DNA of 64,000 bases from Wyeomyia smithii (GCF_029784165.1 NC_073694.1:47277674-47341673); one strand, 5' to 3'. Shown: positions 22,375 to 35,150, counted from the first letter of the stretch. Notes: generated from the letters alone by a model not told the origin. Numbers and translations are program-made.

Positions 22375-22660
22375 TAGAGCCTTCTTCACTTCGTACGTAT
22401 GCAGTCCCTCCCGGTCCTTGGCTCTATGAACGAAAGACTAGGACAGATTCACTTTTTTGGCACATCCCTGACCGAAGCATTAGGATTCCGCGTAAACACC
22501 TTTGCAGCAAGCTTCTGATTCTGATCACTAATAGAACATCCATTTTGACCGCATTTCCCTTCCGTCCGATGCCCAAAGTTTCGTGGTAACATTTAATCAC
22601 ACGGCTCACCGTTGACTGCACGATTCCTAGTTGTTTTCCGGTGTTCCGAATCGTCGTTGA
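22375..22660 (-). pseudogene. Tc1/mariner transposase N-terminal (HTH) relic
   Basis: Minus-strand frame 22621-22424 begins MQSTVSRVIKCYHETLGIGR, typical of the paired HTH region of Tc1/mariner transposases. Further pieces in other frames at 22430-22520 read as NPNASVRD-like and AKDREGLHTYEV-like sequence. No catalytic domain is attached: the relic abuts the 5' end of the CR1/L2-like element at 22370. Non-functional. Confidence 0.6.
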
Positions 22661-22706
22661 CGATTTTCAAGGTGCTTGCGCAAAATCAATTCGTGACGTT
22701 ACTTTT

Positions 22707-23800
22707 CGGGTAATAGCTTACTTACTTTACTTTTACGGCGACCGACCGATTATCGATCCAATGCCGAATCCAGAATACGTCGCCATGTCACTCGGTCTTA
22801 GGCTGCTATCCTCCAATCTCCCCTAACACCTATTTCGCGGGCATCCGCGTCGACAGCAAGCATCCAACGAGTGCGAGGCCTGCCTCGAAGCCGACGGCCT
22901 CTATCGAGATTTCTGCTAAATGTAGTCTTCGCTGGTCGTTCTTCCGGTATTCTAGTTACATGTATTTCGTTTTGGCAGAGATAATGATGAGCCCTACTCT
23001 CTCAGCTTCCCTCCTGAGAGATCCGAAGGCCTCTTCCACAGCTCTACGGTTGATACCAATGATGTCAATATCGTCCGCAAAACCTAGGAGCATGTGAGAC
23101 TTCGTAATGATGGTGCCGCTTTTTTGCACGCCGGCTCTCCGTATAGCACCCTCCAATGCGATGTTGAACAATAAGTTTGACAGCCCGTCTCCCTGCTTCA
23201 AACCATCTAACGTCACGAAGAAGTCCGATATCTCACCGGCTATCCTAACGCATGTTGTAGAGCCTTCAAGGGTGGCACGTATCAGCCTAATTAGTTTAGT
23301 TGGAAAACCATGTTCGACCATAATTCGCCATAACTCATTTCTCTTTACTGTATCGTACGCCGCCTTAAAGTCACTGAACAGATGGTGCGTCTGCAGGTTA
23401 AATTCTCGAAATTTATCGAGTATCTGACGCAGGGTAAACATTTGGTCCGTAGTGGAGCGTCCCCCTCGAAAACCACATTGGTAATCGCCAACAACGGCCT
23501 CAGATATAGAATTTTGTAAACGGTGTTGAGAAGGGTTATGCCCCGATAATAAATACAGTCCAGGCGGTGGCCTTTCTTGTAGATTGGATATATGAGACCC
23601 TCCAACCAGTCCGAAGGCATTTCTTCATCGGACCTATTCGCCTATTCAGCTATTCGCTCCCGACTTTAAAAAGTTCAGGTGGAATGCCGTCCTTACCAGC
23701 TGCATTGCAGTTTCTCAGCTGTTTCACTGCTTTCTTAACCTCGTCCATGGGTTGTGGGTCTCCATCTTTGCCATCATCCTCCATCACCATACTGCTCCTT
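22707..23800 (-). pseudogene. RTE-like retrotransposon ORF2 fragment with internal deletion
   Basis: Minus strand: start of RT at about 23800-23350 (LRNCNAAGKDGIP-like, then WLEGLIYPIYKKGHRLDC), frame change, then 23441-22956 with FTLRQILDKFREFNLQTHHL, intact motif A FKAAYDTVKRNELW, GLKQGDGLSNLLFNIALEG and GFADDIDIIG. At KTKYM the frame meets a junction and jumps to the extreme C-terminus (RIPEERPAK, GRRLRGRPRTRWMLAV). Compared with the copy at 4.4-6.0 kb about 460 bp are missing. The 3' end carries CGTAAAAGTAAAGTAAGTAAG (minus strand, near 22710-22732), a simple tail typical of RTE elements. Both catalytic motifs survive but the protein is broken. Confidence 0.85.
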
Positions 23801-24850
23801 CCGACTACGGGTAATGCAATTGTTTACAATTTTCGGAAAACTGACAGCGCTTCTTACCAAATTTTCAAGACAAAACACCCAATGGGTATTTTTCTACAGC
23901 ATTTTTCCCGTGAAGCAATTTTATATGGGACACGATTTGAAAGCAATATATATTTTGATAATCTTCTCTTTTTTTTTTTAATTTTTTGCCATCGTATTGC
24001 ATGTGACTATGCGAGTTGCCCAAGTTTAAAACTAGCGAAATCATTGAAAAAATTAAATTAAATTAAATTTCTTTTTTAAATTAACTAACGAACCGATGGT
24101 TTCGTTATCTTTCCATAAACACATTTCCCCAGTACCGCATCATGATGAGCTGATAAACCGATTCACATCTCAACCGGCTCAACTGTAGTTAGCACATTGA
24201 CCGTGAGAACGTTTGTTTTCTTTGTTTTGTTTCCACTGCTGAGAAGGGTCGGCGGTTGACAAAAATAAACACTGCCGGCGCTCTACGGTAACAGCACCGA
24301 CAGTGTCGTTCTGTTTGAAGATAAGAATACACGACACGAAATATATGTAGTAAACGAACGTTCCGTGCGGTCTACCGAAGTTCGCATGCATCCGGATATC
24401 ACACTTTCGTGTGACCGAGCAAATCAGCTGACTGACCAAACCCATTCCAGCGGTTGTTGTTAATGAGGCTGTTGCTCACTCTCCTCGTGTAGCTCAGATA
24501 AACATCTTTGCGGCAGTTCCCCTCTTTTTCTCTCTGAGACTTCCTACGGGAAGAATTATTGCGTTATCGTTTTCCAGTCGCCGCCGGTACTGTTTTGATG
24601 GGAATAAGTCTGCCACTGATAGTACGATTTTGGACGATGGTGAACGAGTTATCTTTTGTTTCTTTTTTTTTTTTTAAATAGACAATGTGAAATAAAATTA
24701 AAATAATACATTTCCAGAATAGCCCTATTTTATAAATGTATTGGTGATGCGTTAATTTTGTAATAAAGTATGAAACTGTTATTCAAGCATCAAAGTCCTT
24801 GGCTTTCAATAGTAGATTTCTGCCCTATGCATAGGGCTGTCGGTTTTATC
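23801..24850. other. No gene recognised; low-complexity then unique sequence upstream of the Juan-like element
   Basis: 23940-24080 is AT-rich with short AAATT runs. 24120-24600 is apparently unique and GC-richer. No feature supported. Confidence 0.4.
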
Positions 24851-24863
24851 ATCGTCTACCCAT
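24851..24863 (+). repeat. Left target-site duplication of the Juan-like element
   Basis: ATCGTCTACCCAT, repeated exactly at 29348-29360 after the A-rich tail. Confidence 0.9.
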
Positions 24864-25065
24864 CGAGTGCGTCTTGAACTGTCCTACAGATCAGACATTT
24901 TTTCGGTTGCTTGTGGACTGGTCTTTGACTGCCTATAGCTTCAAAGTTTGTGTTTTGTCAGTGTGTCTTTTAAAGACTACCTGAAAGTTATTTCCCATCA
25001 GTCTTTCTCAAGACTACCTACTTTTGAATTTAACATTTGTTTTAACTTTTTTCGTATCACTTGAA

Positions 25066-26388
25066 ATGGCTGGACGGAAAAAGAAACCTCGCATCGCTGC
25101 GGGGAGGAAAAGAGAGGCATCTCTTTCTGACACATCGAGTGTCTGTAGTGACAATCCTTTTGATATTTTGCCTGAGCAAGAAGCTGGTGAAATGGAAGTT
25201 ACCAATAATGAGACTATACAAAATATAAAATCTTTAAAAAAGGAGAAAGTTCCACCTATTGTGGTAACTATTTCTTCTGAATTTAATATATTCAAAAAGG
25301 AACTTTCAACGTTTGTTTCTGACGTTAAAGTTACCTATCAAATTGGCCGTAGAGGTGAATGCCGCTTATTAGCCGACTCAGTAAAGGGTCGTGATCGTCT
25401 TGTTCAGTATTTAACTGACAAGATGTACAAATTTTTTACATATGACACCAAGAACGCCAAGCCGTTCAAGGTTGTCTTGAAAGGTCTCACCAACGATCAA
25501 ACCGTTGATGAGATCAAACTTACTTTAACAGAATTACTTGGCATAGCCCCTACCCAAGTAATTCTAATGAAACAAAAATCACGAGGCGAAAACAGTCAGA
25601 GAACTGGAATTTCCCTTGTTAATTATTTAATTCATTTTAACCGCAATGAGGTTAACAACTTAAAATTTTTTGAAAAAGCACATGCTTTGTATAATGTGCG
25701 TGTAAAGTGGGAAACTTATAGGAAGTATGGCGGAGGTGAAAAGCATATCACCCAATGCCGTACTTGCCAACGTTATGGCCATGGTTCCAAATTCTGTAAC
25801 ATGGACCAAAAATGTCTTAATTGTGGAGACTCTTCTCACAAAAAGGACACATGTCCTGTGAAAGAGAGTAAAAATTTTCGCTGTGCGAATTGTAACGGCA
25901 ACCATATGTCAAATTTTTATCAATGCCCAGTCCGTTTAGCAATTGTTTAGGCAAGGCAAGGTAAACAAAATTCAATTTCTCAATTAAAACCAACTTCAAA
26001 ACAAAATTCTCCAAGCGTACCAGTGACGCATAGTTTACCTACTCCTTTGCATACCCGTTTAACTTATGCACAGGTTACAGGTAGTTCGAACATTATACCG
26101 CCTAGTGTTGGTAGTTCGAAAATGACCGTTAATATGGGTAAGCAAAACACGCTAGAAAATAATTGTACACCTATCACTCCAGCTAATATTGCTACCGAAA
26201 ATATTTTTTCTAATGTCAACTGCCTGGGGCCTATTACGGCAGGTAAACTTTCTTTTTTGCAACAGGCAATGTTCGATCTTATGAACGCCATGTTGCAGGC
26301 AAAATCAATGTTTGAAGCCATTCAAATAGGCACAAATTTTACTATTAAAATTGTTTCTAATTTAAAATTTAGCAATGATTTTAAATAA
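25066..26388 (+). pseudogene. Juan-like ORF1 (gag-like nucleic-acid-binding protein), one nonsense codon
   Basis: Start chosen at ATG 25066 (MAGRKKKPRIAAG, basic N-terminus) rather than the hydrophobic in-frame extension from 25024. From about residue 231 there are three zinc knuckles: CRTCQRYGHGSKFC and CLNCGDSSHKKDTC (CX2CX4HX4C), then CANCNGNHMSNFYQC (CX2CX3HX6C), the arrangement usual in jockey-clade ORF1. TAG at 25948-25950 interrupts the frame, which continues open and in phase to TAA at 26386-26388 (rich in Ser/Thr/Asn). ORF1 proteins bind element RNA and form the RNP. ORF2 begins at 26375, overlapping by 14 bp. This copy would make a truncated protein that still has the knuckles. Confidence 0.92.
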
Positions 26389-29034
26389 AACAATTAAAAT
26401 ATTAAATTGGAATGCTCGCTCATTGAAGGCCAATGAGAATGAGCTTTTTAATTTTTTAACAGTAAATAATGTGCATATTGCAATTATTACTGAAACATTT
26501 TTGAAACCTAACATAAAATTAAAATATGATCCCAATTACGTGGTTCATAGATATGATAGGATTCAGGGTTCCGGCGGTGGAGTTGCAATTGTTATTCATC
26601 GCCGAATCAAACATCGTGCTCTTCCCCATCTTGAGACGAAAGTTATTGAAACTTTGGGAATTGAAGTTCAAACTGAACTTGGGATTTTATTTATTGCCGC
26701 AGCATATTTACCATTTCAATGCACACGCGAGCTCAAAAATTATTTTAAAGGTGATTTACAAAAACTCACCAGATCTCGTTCGAAATTTTTCATAATCGGC
26801 GATTTTAACGCTAAACATCGTTCATGGAATAATTCTCAAAGTAATTCCAATGGCAAAATTTTATTCAATGATTGTTCTTCAGGATACTATTCTATTTTGT
26901 CTCCGAATAGTCCTACATGCTTTTCTTCTGTAAGAAACCCTTCAACAATTGATTTGGTGCTGACAGATCAAAGTCATGTATGTAGTGATTTGATCACACA
27001 TGCTGACTTTGATTCTGACCATCTTCCAATAACTTTTTATTTATCACATGAATCAGTTTTAAACCCTATGAGCTCTGTTTTTAATTATAACAAAGCTAAT
27101 TGGGAAAGATACAAAAATTATATTGAGAGAAATTTCAATAATGAGCTTGATTTGCAAAACGAAGTGAATATTGATTCCGCTTTGGAAGCATTAAAATGTG
27201 CAATTGTTGATGCCAGGAATTATTCTGTTCCAAAGGCTCAAGTGAAATTTGATTCACCAATAATTGACGAAAATCTTCAACTTCTAATTCGTTTGGAAAA
27301 TGTCCGCAGACGTCAATATCAACGTTCTCGTGACCCTGTTTTTTAAACTATTTATAAAGATTTACAGAAAGAGATCAAACATAGATTTACTCTTCTGAGA
27401 AATCAAAATTTTGAGACTAAAGTTGAAAAATTGAAACCATATTCAAAACCTTTATGGAAGCTGTCGAAGATTCTTAAGAAACCTTCAAAGCCTATTCCAG
27501 TTTTAAAAGATGGTGAACGTTTTCTTGTATCCAATGAACAAAAGGCTCAAAGACTTGCTCAGCAGTTTGAGAGTGTTCATAACTCAAATTTGAATTTTGT
27601 GAGTCCAATTGAAAATGAAGTCACACGTCAATTTGATTTAATTTCTTCCCAGAATTTTTACCTGCAGAAATAATTGAAACTAACTTGAATGAGATTAAAT
27701 CAATTATTAAAAATTTCAAAAATATGAAAGCACCTGGTGACGATGGAATCTTTAATATACTAATCAAACATCTCCCTGAGAGCACAATGGATTTTTTAGT
27801 GAAAATTTTCAATTGCTGCTTCAAAATTGCATATTTTCCCAAATTATGGAAAAATGCAAAAATTACTCCCATTTTAAAACCGGATAAGAACCCAGCTGAA
27901 GTTTCAAGTTATCGACCAATCAGTTTGCTTTCTTCAATAAGTAAACTGTTTGAGAGAATTATTCTTAACAGAATGATGTCACACATCAACGAAAATTCAA
28001 TTTTTGCAAATGAACAGTTTGGATTTCGCCATGGGCATTCCACAACTCATCAATTGCTCAGAGTTACTAATATGATACGAGCTAACAAATCTGAAGGTTA
28101 TTCCACTGGAGCTGCTCTTTTAGACATAGAAAAAGCATTCGACAGTGTTTGGCATAAAGGTTTGATTGCGAAATTGCAAACTTTTAATTTTCCAATTTTC
28201 CTAATCAAAATTTTAAAAAATTATCTTACTGATCGAACTCTGCAGGTTGTCTATCAGAATTCAAAATCTGATAGATTTCCTGTCAGAGCAGGTGTGCCTC
28301 AAGGTTCAGTCTTGGGTCCAGTCCTGTACAACATATTCACTTCAGATCTTCCTGATTTGCCTCCAGGATGCACAAAGTCATTGTTCTGCGATGACACAAG
28401 CATTTCCGTAAAAGGAAAAAGTCTTCGTGTCATATGCAGTCGATTGCAGAAAAGTTTAGATATTTTTTCTTCCTACTTGCAAAAGTGGAAAATCTCTCCC
28501 AATGCTTCTAAAACTCAAATGATAATTTTTCCGCATAAGCCTAGGGCTTCTTTCCTCAAGCCAAACAATAATCACGTTGTCAAGATGAATGGGGTTATTT
28601 TAAGTTGGTCCGACAAGGTTAAGTACTTGGGACTAATTTATGATAAAAAACTTATTTTCAAAGAGCACATTGAGAGTATACAAGCCAAGTGCATCAAACA
28701 TACGAGATGTTTATATCCTCTCATTAACAGGAATTCTAAACTTTGTTTAAAGAACAAACTTTTGATTTACAAACAAATTTTTAGACCAGCAATGCTTTAT
28801 GCTGTACCGATCTGGTCAAGTTGCTGTTCAACAAGGAAGAAAACGCTCCAAAGGATTCAGAATAAAATTCTGAAAATGATTTTGAAGCGTCCTCCTTGGT
28901 TTGGTACACTCGAATTACATAGACTTACTGGTGTTGAACCATTAGAAGCTATGTCAAATAAAATTATTAACAATTTTCGACAAAAATCGTTGCAATCCTC
29001 AATTGCTACGATAAGCTCTCTTTATAGCCAATAA
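26375..29034 (+). pseudogene. Juan-like ORF2: AP-type endonuclease + reverse transcriptase, one stop and one frameshift
   Basis: EN domain: NWNARSL at residues 11-17, ITETF near 38, GDFNAKH near 142-148 and SDHLP near 214, the expected active-site motifs. The frame stops at TAA 27344-27346, continues in phase to 27673, and shifts by one base near 27655 (a short T run) into 27685-29034. RT: YRPISLLSSISKLFERII, FGFRHGHSTTHQLL, motif A LLDIEKAFDSVWH (about 28120), GVPQGSVLGPVLYNIF and motif C LFCDDTSISV (about 28380), so catalytic residues are intact. FCDD in place of the common YADD/FADD is, from memory, usual in Juan. The C-terminal part keeps PIWSSCC and RIQNKILKMI; there is no RNase H domain. 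Target-primed reverse transcription enzyme; this copy is disabled by two lesions. Confidence 0.93.
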
Positions 29035-29220
29035 GTTAGCAATTAAGTTAGTTGTAAGTTTACTTCCCCTTTTCTGACAAGTAGGTTTAAATCCCTACGA
29101 ATGATAAGTCCTAATTGCGAAAGCAAACAAATCCTAACAATTAAAATTACAAATTTCTAACAGTGTTGAGAAGTCACCATTTGTGATTGGACACACATAC
29201 TCATTATTTACTAATATTTA

Positions 29221-29347
29221 TCATAAATACTTAAGCTACTAACAAATCCCTTAAATAAAAAAAAAAATTAAGAAAATTGCAGAAATGAAAAAAAAAAAAT
29301 CATAAATACTTAAGCTACTAACAAATCCCCCCTTAAATTAAAAAAAA
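29221..29347 (+). repeat. Duplicated 3' terminus of the Juan-like element
   Basis: The block TCATAAATACTTAAGCTACT...AAATCC starts at 29221 and again at 29300 (79-bp offset), each followed by an A-rich run. The second copy has extra C residues and leads into the final A run before the TSD. Confidence 0.9.
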
Positions 29348-29360
29348 ATCGTCTACCCAT

Positions 29361-32300
29361 TTTCCACTAATCGCAGGAAAAAAACAACGATACCCAGTGG
29401 GCCGCTGTCAGATTTTCGTAATTAGTCCCTGGTGCGGTGCTGAGATATGTATATGACAAGCCCCGGGGCGTTCGTGCGATGTAGATTTACCCCGCTTCGG
29501 TTGAGACAATAATGTGGAGTGAAGAATTTGCATGTGAAGGCTGATAAGAGGTCACGCATACACACACACCCCCACACTGTCTCTCTCGCTCGATTGTTTT
29601 CCCGCCGGATAGCGGGTGGCCGCTTTTTTCCCTTATCTCAATCCTTAGCTTACAGTTAATTGAATGTCAGGATTTGACACTTTGAACGGGAGATTAATTA
29701 AGATACTTGTCGATGTCACACTTTCTTGGTACTTTCTCTTGACGGTTCGCTTTGTGCCGCTGAAGCGGTGCAGCTGTTCAAACAACAAAGTAATTACTTC
29801 AGAACCATGGTCCTAAAATATCGTTTTTTTTTTCTCTCTATACTCATATTGGTTGCAGCCATGTAGAGTTCGTTGTTTGACGGCCTACACATGGTACGAA
29901 TGTTGTACAGCGTTTGTTGTTTTGTGTGTGCCTTTCAAACATCGCAACCGCAACGTCAAATTTATTTTCGATTACACAAAAAGGAACGAAATGGCGTGGA
30001 AAAAGTTTCAAGAAGCTTTTCTTCTCGAACAGCGAACGTCTTACGGTCCTGGCCGGGAGAAATGGAAGCAGGGAAAAAATAGAGTTGCTCGTAACCGCAA
30101 CAACATCATCGCAACATATGCTGGAGTGTCGTTTGCTGTTTGATGTATAATGCAATGGGGCCCTTTTCAGCCGCTCTAAGAGCGGAACTATAGAGAGATA
30201 GGTTAAGTACACAGAAATTGAATTAAACTAGTCAATAGATGGGCTTACACTTTTTTCTGTTGAAGGAATCTGAAAGTGTGATGTACATGAGAAGAGCAGT
30301 TCTGCTAGATAACTTTCAAAATCAAATTATTCGAAGCAGGTACAAGGTTTACTTAGGTAGTAGTAGGATACAATTGTTTCATTACATGACTAGTGGTACG
30401 TATAAGTCTGCTGCTCCGACTTTTTGATCGAAATAATATTCCCAGAAAATAGTTTTCATCCGCTTATTTTAGGTTGTAGAAGTCTTGATAAAAAAAATAA
30501 AAACATCTTGGCTAATATTGTGCTACAAATAATCATTTCTGTAAGGTTTTTATGATAGTCTAGTGTACTTTCGTCTATAGTAATTTAGTTCAGCACATTT
30601 TCACGAAGGACCATTAATAAATAAATGAAGTACATAACATGATACAGTAGGTAAGGTAATTTAAATTGTCCTAAAAACAAGGTTTTTTTCTGTTGTTCTA
30701 CTTTTTTAACAAATTTTATTTTATCTTCACTGACACACCGCTCTTATTTTGATACAAGGTAATTCTTTATCGAAGTATATTATTTACGTATTGATGTAAA
30801 AGGTCCCTTCTCATCCATGATGTAGCATACCATCGGGTGTTATAATTACTCACCCAACACACACATAATTACCACCGAAAATCAATTATACATTATACAA
30901 AAAAAGGACGGAACGAAAAAAAACTGTTCAAATTTTCTGTTCCTTCGCCCTTTTTCCTTTTTGTACCAGTATGCAGGTACCGATACGGTCTCCCGTGATG
31001 AAGCGGGCGTTCTGTTTTGACAGAATGATTAGGTTATTAGTAGCACTTATCTCACACCTTCTTATGCGAGCAGTCCTTCAACGTTGATCGCCAGTCACGC
31101 CGCAGGCAGTGAAAAATCGCACCCCGTCAGAATGGTCGCCAAAATGCATTCATTCATGACCCACAAATTTCAAACCAACCGACGCATGTTTCGTTACGAG
31201 TCATACAATGCATGTATGTAGGTAGAGGAGGATACACATTAACCTCCGTTGTAAAGAACAGCCGTGAGCGCGAACTCACTATCCGGGTTCAGCCGATTCC
31301 TGCGCGTGTACCTGCAGCACGAAACGGAACGGAAATGCAATTTTTTCCGGTCCTTTAATGCCGAACCCGGTGCCGCTTGGTGTAGCGCCGAGAACAGGAC
31401 ACAGGAAGCTGTCGTAGTTCCCGGGTGTGGTTTACCCACGTGTGCAGGCCGACCATCCGCGAATCAGCGTCACTGCGGTCGGTGGTGGCGATGTTTTGGC
31501 TGCAGCCACTCCGCTGTTTTTGGCGAGAAGCCACATTTGTTAACTGATATTTCGACGGGGGACATTACAATGGTGTATATACCGACTTATTCTTAATACA
31601 AAGATAAAAACAATATTTTGATTAAGTGCTTTCAAACAGTAGTCTTTGTTTAGATTTTATTCAGCTAAGATAGGAAGGGGACCATTATACAAAACAATCA
31701 AAAGCCCCCCGAGAGTTCGTATTCCAACCTGCAGCAAATCACATCGGGAAACGACTCTCCCGCTGGAAGTGAAACATCACAGAGCCATCAGCGTATGGCC
31801 ACACTTCCTAACGCAATGCCAAAAGGCCAAGGGGTGATTTCGGTTAAATATGCAACCATTTAATTTACACTCCCGGATCTAGAAGAAGAGATCCTACGTC
31901 GAGCGCCACTACCAGAGTTGATATCGTCCCTAGTGGGCCACCCGATGGCCAAAAAGCTTTTCTGGTCCTGATGGGACATAAATGTAGTTTTAGAAAGGAT
32001 AAAAATTTGAAAACTGAGCCCCAAAGTCGTACACGAGCCTTTCTCTGTGGCACTGCTGGTGCACTGACTCTAATGGAACAGTGCACATGGGGACACAGGC
32101 ATACCTGTGCATACTGTTTCGTACCTGAAACCGGAGATAGGCTGCTGCCCCAAAAAGGCAACGCAAAATGTTATCGTCCTCATCAACTGATATAAATAAT
32201 TCGAAAACAAAACGATGCTTCCGCATTTTCGGCTCATGAATCTGTCTGTCGTTTGGTTTGCTAATGACAAGAGTCGTCCGTTCGTTGTTGTCTCTGTCTC

Positions 32301-32927
32301 GTAAACAGCCTCGAATGATGACGCGACATCCAACGCAGACAGGCTATCCTTTTGCCGGGACGCCGGTAGCATACGAGTGACTCCTGCCGAATGAGTGACT
32401 ACCAATTTCGGGGGCATTTCTTCTGGTTTTCCACCTAATGGCATTATCATTGAGTCCCCATGACACAAAACGAAAACAAAGAGCCAATTACACAGGTTTT
32501 TCTTGTGTTAACTATGGGCAATCCGCAGCACACTTGGAACGTTCGGAATGAATGTTAGCCATTTGATATGATCCCAGTTTGCGACTGGTAGTTTCGGAAT
32601 CGTTATCCAGCAAATTTGGCATCCGATGAAACGTTGCGTGAATTTCGTTCTGGAAAACGTGTGCATGCTGTGTTTTACCTTATTTTATTTCAAACATATT
32701 AGCATATTGAAAATCCCAGTTTTGGTTGCATTCGAAAAATACGATAGAGTGAGAATCTGTTTTTGGTATGATTTTGCAAAAATATATCCAATTTGTTATC
32801 AAAAAGAAAGCTTAATTAGAGATGACGTTAGATTCAATATATCTACGTTAATCTGAAAATTAGTAAACAACATGGACCTTTCTTCGCCAGCACCGACACT
32901 AAAGTTTACAACCGATCTAACTTTCTT
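29361..32927. other. No gene recognised; mostly unique intronic sequence with GC-rich islands
   Basis: Islands at about 29391-29480, 31060-31540 and 31860-32460 are GC-richer and appear single-copy, with small frames on both strands but no family resemblance and no convincing paired splice signals. GGGTGTGGTTTAC near 31420 includes a RUNX-type core TGTGGT, which occurs by chance often. Candidate regulatory DNA, not more. Confidence 0.4.
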
Positions 32928-33070
32928 GACGATTTGTTGTTGTTGTTGTTGTTTTACTCGCTCTAGTGCACACGAAATGCCTACAGGAAATTTAGCTCTC
33001 AGTTGTCACGTATTAAAGCTCCAACTTGCAGAAATTGAATCTTCATTGTAGACCCGATTACTGCAGCGAG
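32928..33070 (-). repeat. Dispersed repeat, copy 2 (minus strand), with GTT microsatellite
   Basis: The minus-strand reading gives ACAATGAAGATTCAATTTCTGCA and GCGAGTAAAACAACAACAACAA, matching copy 1 at 10070-10145. The trinucleotide GTT run is at 32937-32954. Similarity may extend to about 33110. Confidence 0.65.
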
Positions 33071-33299
33071 TGGACGGTTGATTCTTACTGGAACCTGGCT
33101 CGACCTGCAGAGGACAAGGCAGCAATTGATTCTGGCGCAGCAAAGCTGAGCAGGCGACTCATTCGATCGCTGCGTTTCGAAGCAGTTGGATCAACTGGCG
33201 GATTTCACAGCATTGTTGAACGTGTCCGAACATGTAAGCAATTTTGTCTGGATCTGTCGCGTCGCATCAGCCTTCAGCCATTTGGCCACTACTAACAGC

Positions 33300-35150
33300 T
33301 ATGAGTGTGCCAGTAGCATGTGTTGAGAACCATGTTATCTTGCTTGCTTACATGTGCAGGGCGTGCGGAGAACAACAAAAGAACAAGGGTCATAATGTGT
33401 AAATGGTAAATGGTAAATGGCCATCCAAAGTTAAGCTTAACCAAACAAGCTTGTCACTTTTGTAAGAAAATAAAAGGATTTTTCAATGCTCCAAATCACA
33501 ATTGAAGAAGTTAATATATATTCCATCACTTACTAAAATCATCTACCTCAGAAAACATCCGCGCATCGTTCTATACGGCTACAACGGGACTCGTTCAGCA
33601 GCCAACCAAAGTTTTTTTCATCACTAGGGGACCACTTTTCATTTTTATCACTGAAGAAATCACTCACTTAACTAAAAATATGTTAATCGTCAAAATGTTC
33701 ACCTCAAATTTCCAAAAACAAGCTTGAACTAGCAAACATCTATGAGATGAATTTCTACAAATCCTCAATTTTAAGTGTATGTATTTTCATCTGTTTTCAC
33801 TGCGTTGAAAAAAATCAAAAGTTGCCAGATCAGTTTCTGTTAATGCGAAAAAATCATATTGTAAATGTTAAATTATTCCAACATAATTGACATAAATCGA
33901 CAGCACTGCAGTGGTTACCTAGGTTACGAATTTTGCACGTAAACAACTACAGCGGATATCTAGGTAACCCACTACGACGGGCTGCGACTACGTTCATTCA
34001 TGATAATGTGATTCATTCATGATTAACAGTGTGATGAATAAGGGGGCATCGTGAGATGAATAATTGAGCTGTGATTCAAGTTTTGAGATGGATATGGAAG
34101 CGTTGTGAAAAATAGTTTGTTTTACAAAATTCAGGATAAATCTAGCTAATTTTACTAAATATACAATGCTGAACGATTCCATAAGACCACGTAGGCGTAT
34201 TTTGTTTATTTGTTCAATGATTCCGTAAAAGTTTGGTGTTTATTTCGTGCATTCTTCCTGAATATCGGCTTAACGAGATGAATAATGGAGCAGTTTCCCT
34301 AATTTAGTTCTTGCTTTTCTTTTCGGAAGCTATCGAAATTAAGGTTGTTTAGAATACATGTTATACGCGAAGCTTATCTTATGAGTTTTACCCATTTAAT
34401 GTCAATTGGGTTGTTTGGCTATTCACGGATTTTGTATTTTTATAGATCAGTTAAAAGTGGTTAATTTTCTGAGCAAATCGTGATTTTTTGAAATATTATA
34501 TCACTGTCTTTCGATTTTTAAATGAAGAATAAAAATCGCTTTGAATCACTACAATGACAATTGGTACAAGGGGGTACTGTCATTGTAGCCATTTCGAGCA
34601 GATTTCAATCAGTTTTAATTCGTGATTCAAAAATTGAAAATTTTTGAAAATCACGTTGTGCTTAGAAAATGCAGCTCTTTCATATGATATTAAAACTGAT
34701 AAAGCTAAACAACTCAATTCCCATCCCAGAATTTCCGCTTGAGTCGTTCTGGTCTCCAATTTCAAATAGTTTCGTTCAGTTTGCTATTTGCTGGGAAAGG
34801 AAATTCGCTAAATTAAATTTTTGTCTTGACAGTGAACAATGGTTTGTTTGATTCGAATATGTGTTAAGCGAAGGCGCTTATATAAGATTTTCATTCATCC
34901 ATTTAGTATAAATTTTAGTTTATACCGCTTTATCGTCTCATCATTCAGTTATGCATCGTTATAAAATAAAATAATATTGCAAGAAATACTTGTTTTCCAC
35001 TATTTGTTTTGATGTTATATTCCATCAAAACAAATACCGTAATCCAACGTCATACGGTCGTGTCTCGGATACCATTCAATTACTTTTTTCGACACTTACT
35101 GTGGACTCCATGGACAAAACTAAATGTTTAGCGACAAAATTTCGGTTTTT
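33300..35150. other. No gene recognised
   Basis: AT-rich. A short (GTAAATG)n-like run near 33403-33420. No ORF with family resemblance. Confidence 0.4.

Larger units (their letters stand above)
24864..29347 (+). mobile_element. Full-length Juan-like (jockey clade) non-LTR retrotransposon, 4,484 bp
   Basis: Bounded by a 13-bp target-site duplication (24851-24863 / 29348-29360). Layout: ~200-bp 5' UTR, ORF1 from 25066 (gag-like, three zinc knuckles), ORF2 overlapping by 14 bp (EN + RT), 3' UTR and A-rich tail. The size and ORF arrangement fit Juan elements of mosquitoes (Juan-A/Juan-C, ~4.5-4.7 kb). Defects: ORF1 nonsense TAG at 25948, ORF2 nonsense TAA at 27344, one-base frameshift near 27655. 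The 3' end has a partial tandem duplication. Few lesions and an exact TSD imply a fairly recent insertion. It sits in the forward orientation of the Runt gene's presumed intron. Confidence 0.93.

Noticed and set aside
23567..24061. 164-codon frame (+)
   Set aside because: First half is antisense of an RTE-like RT fragment, second half AT-rich sequence.
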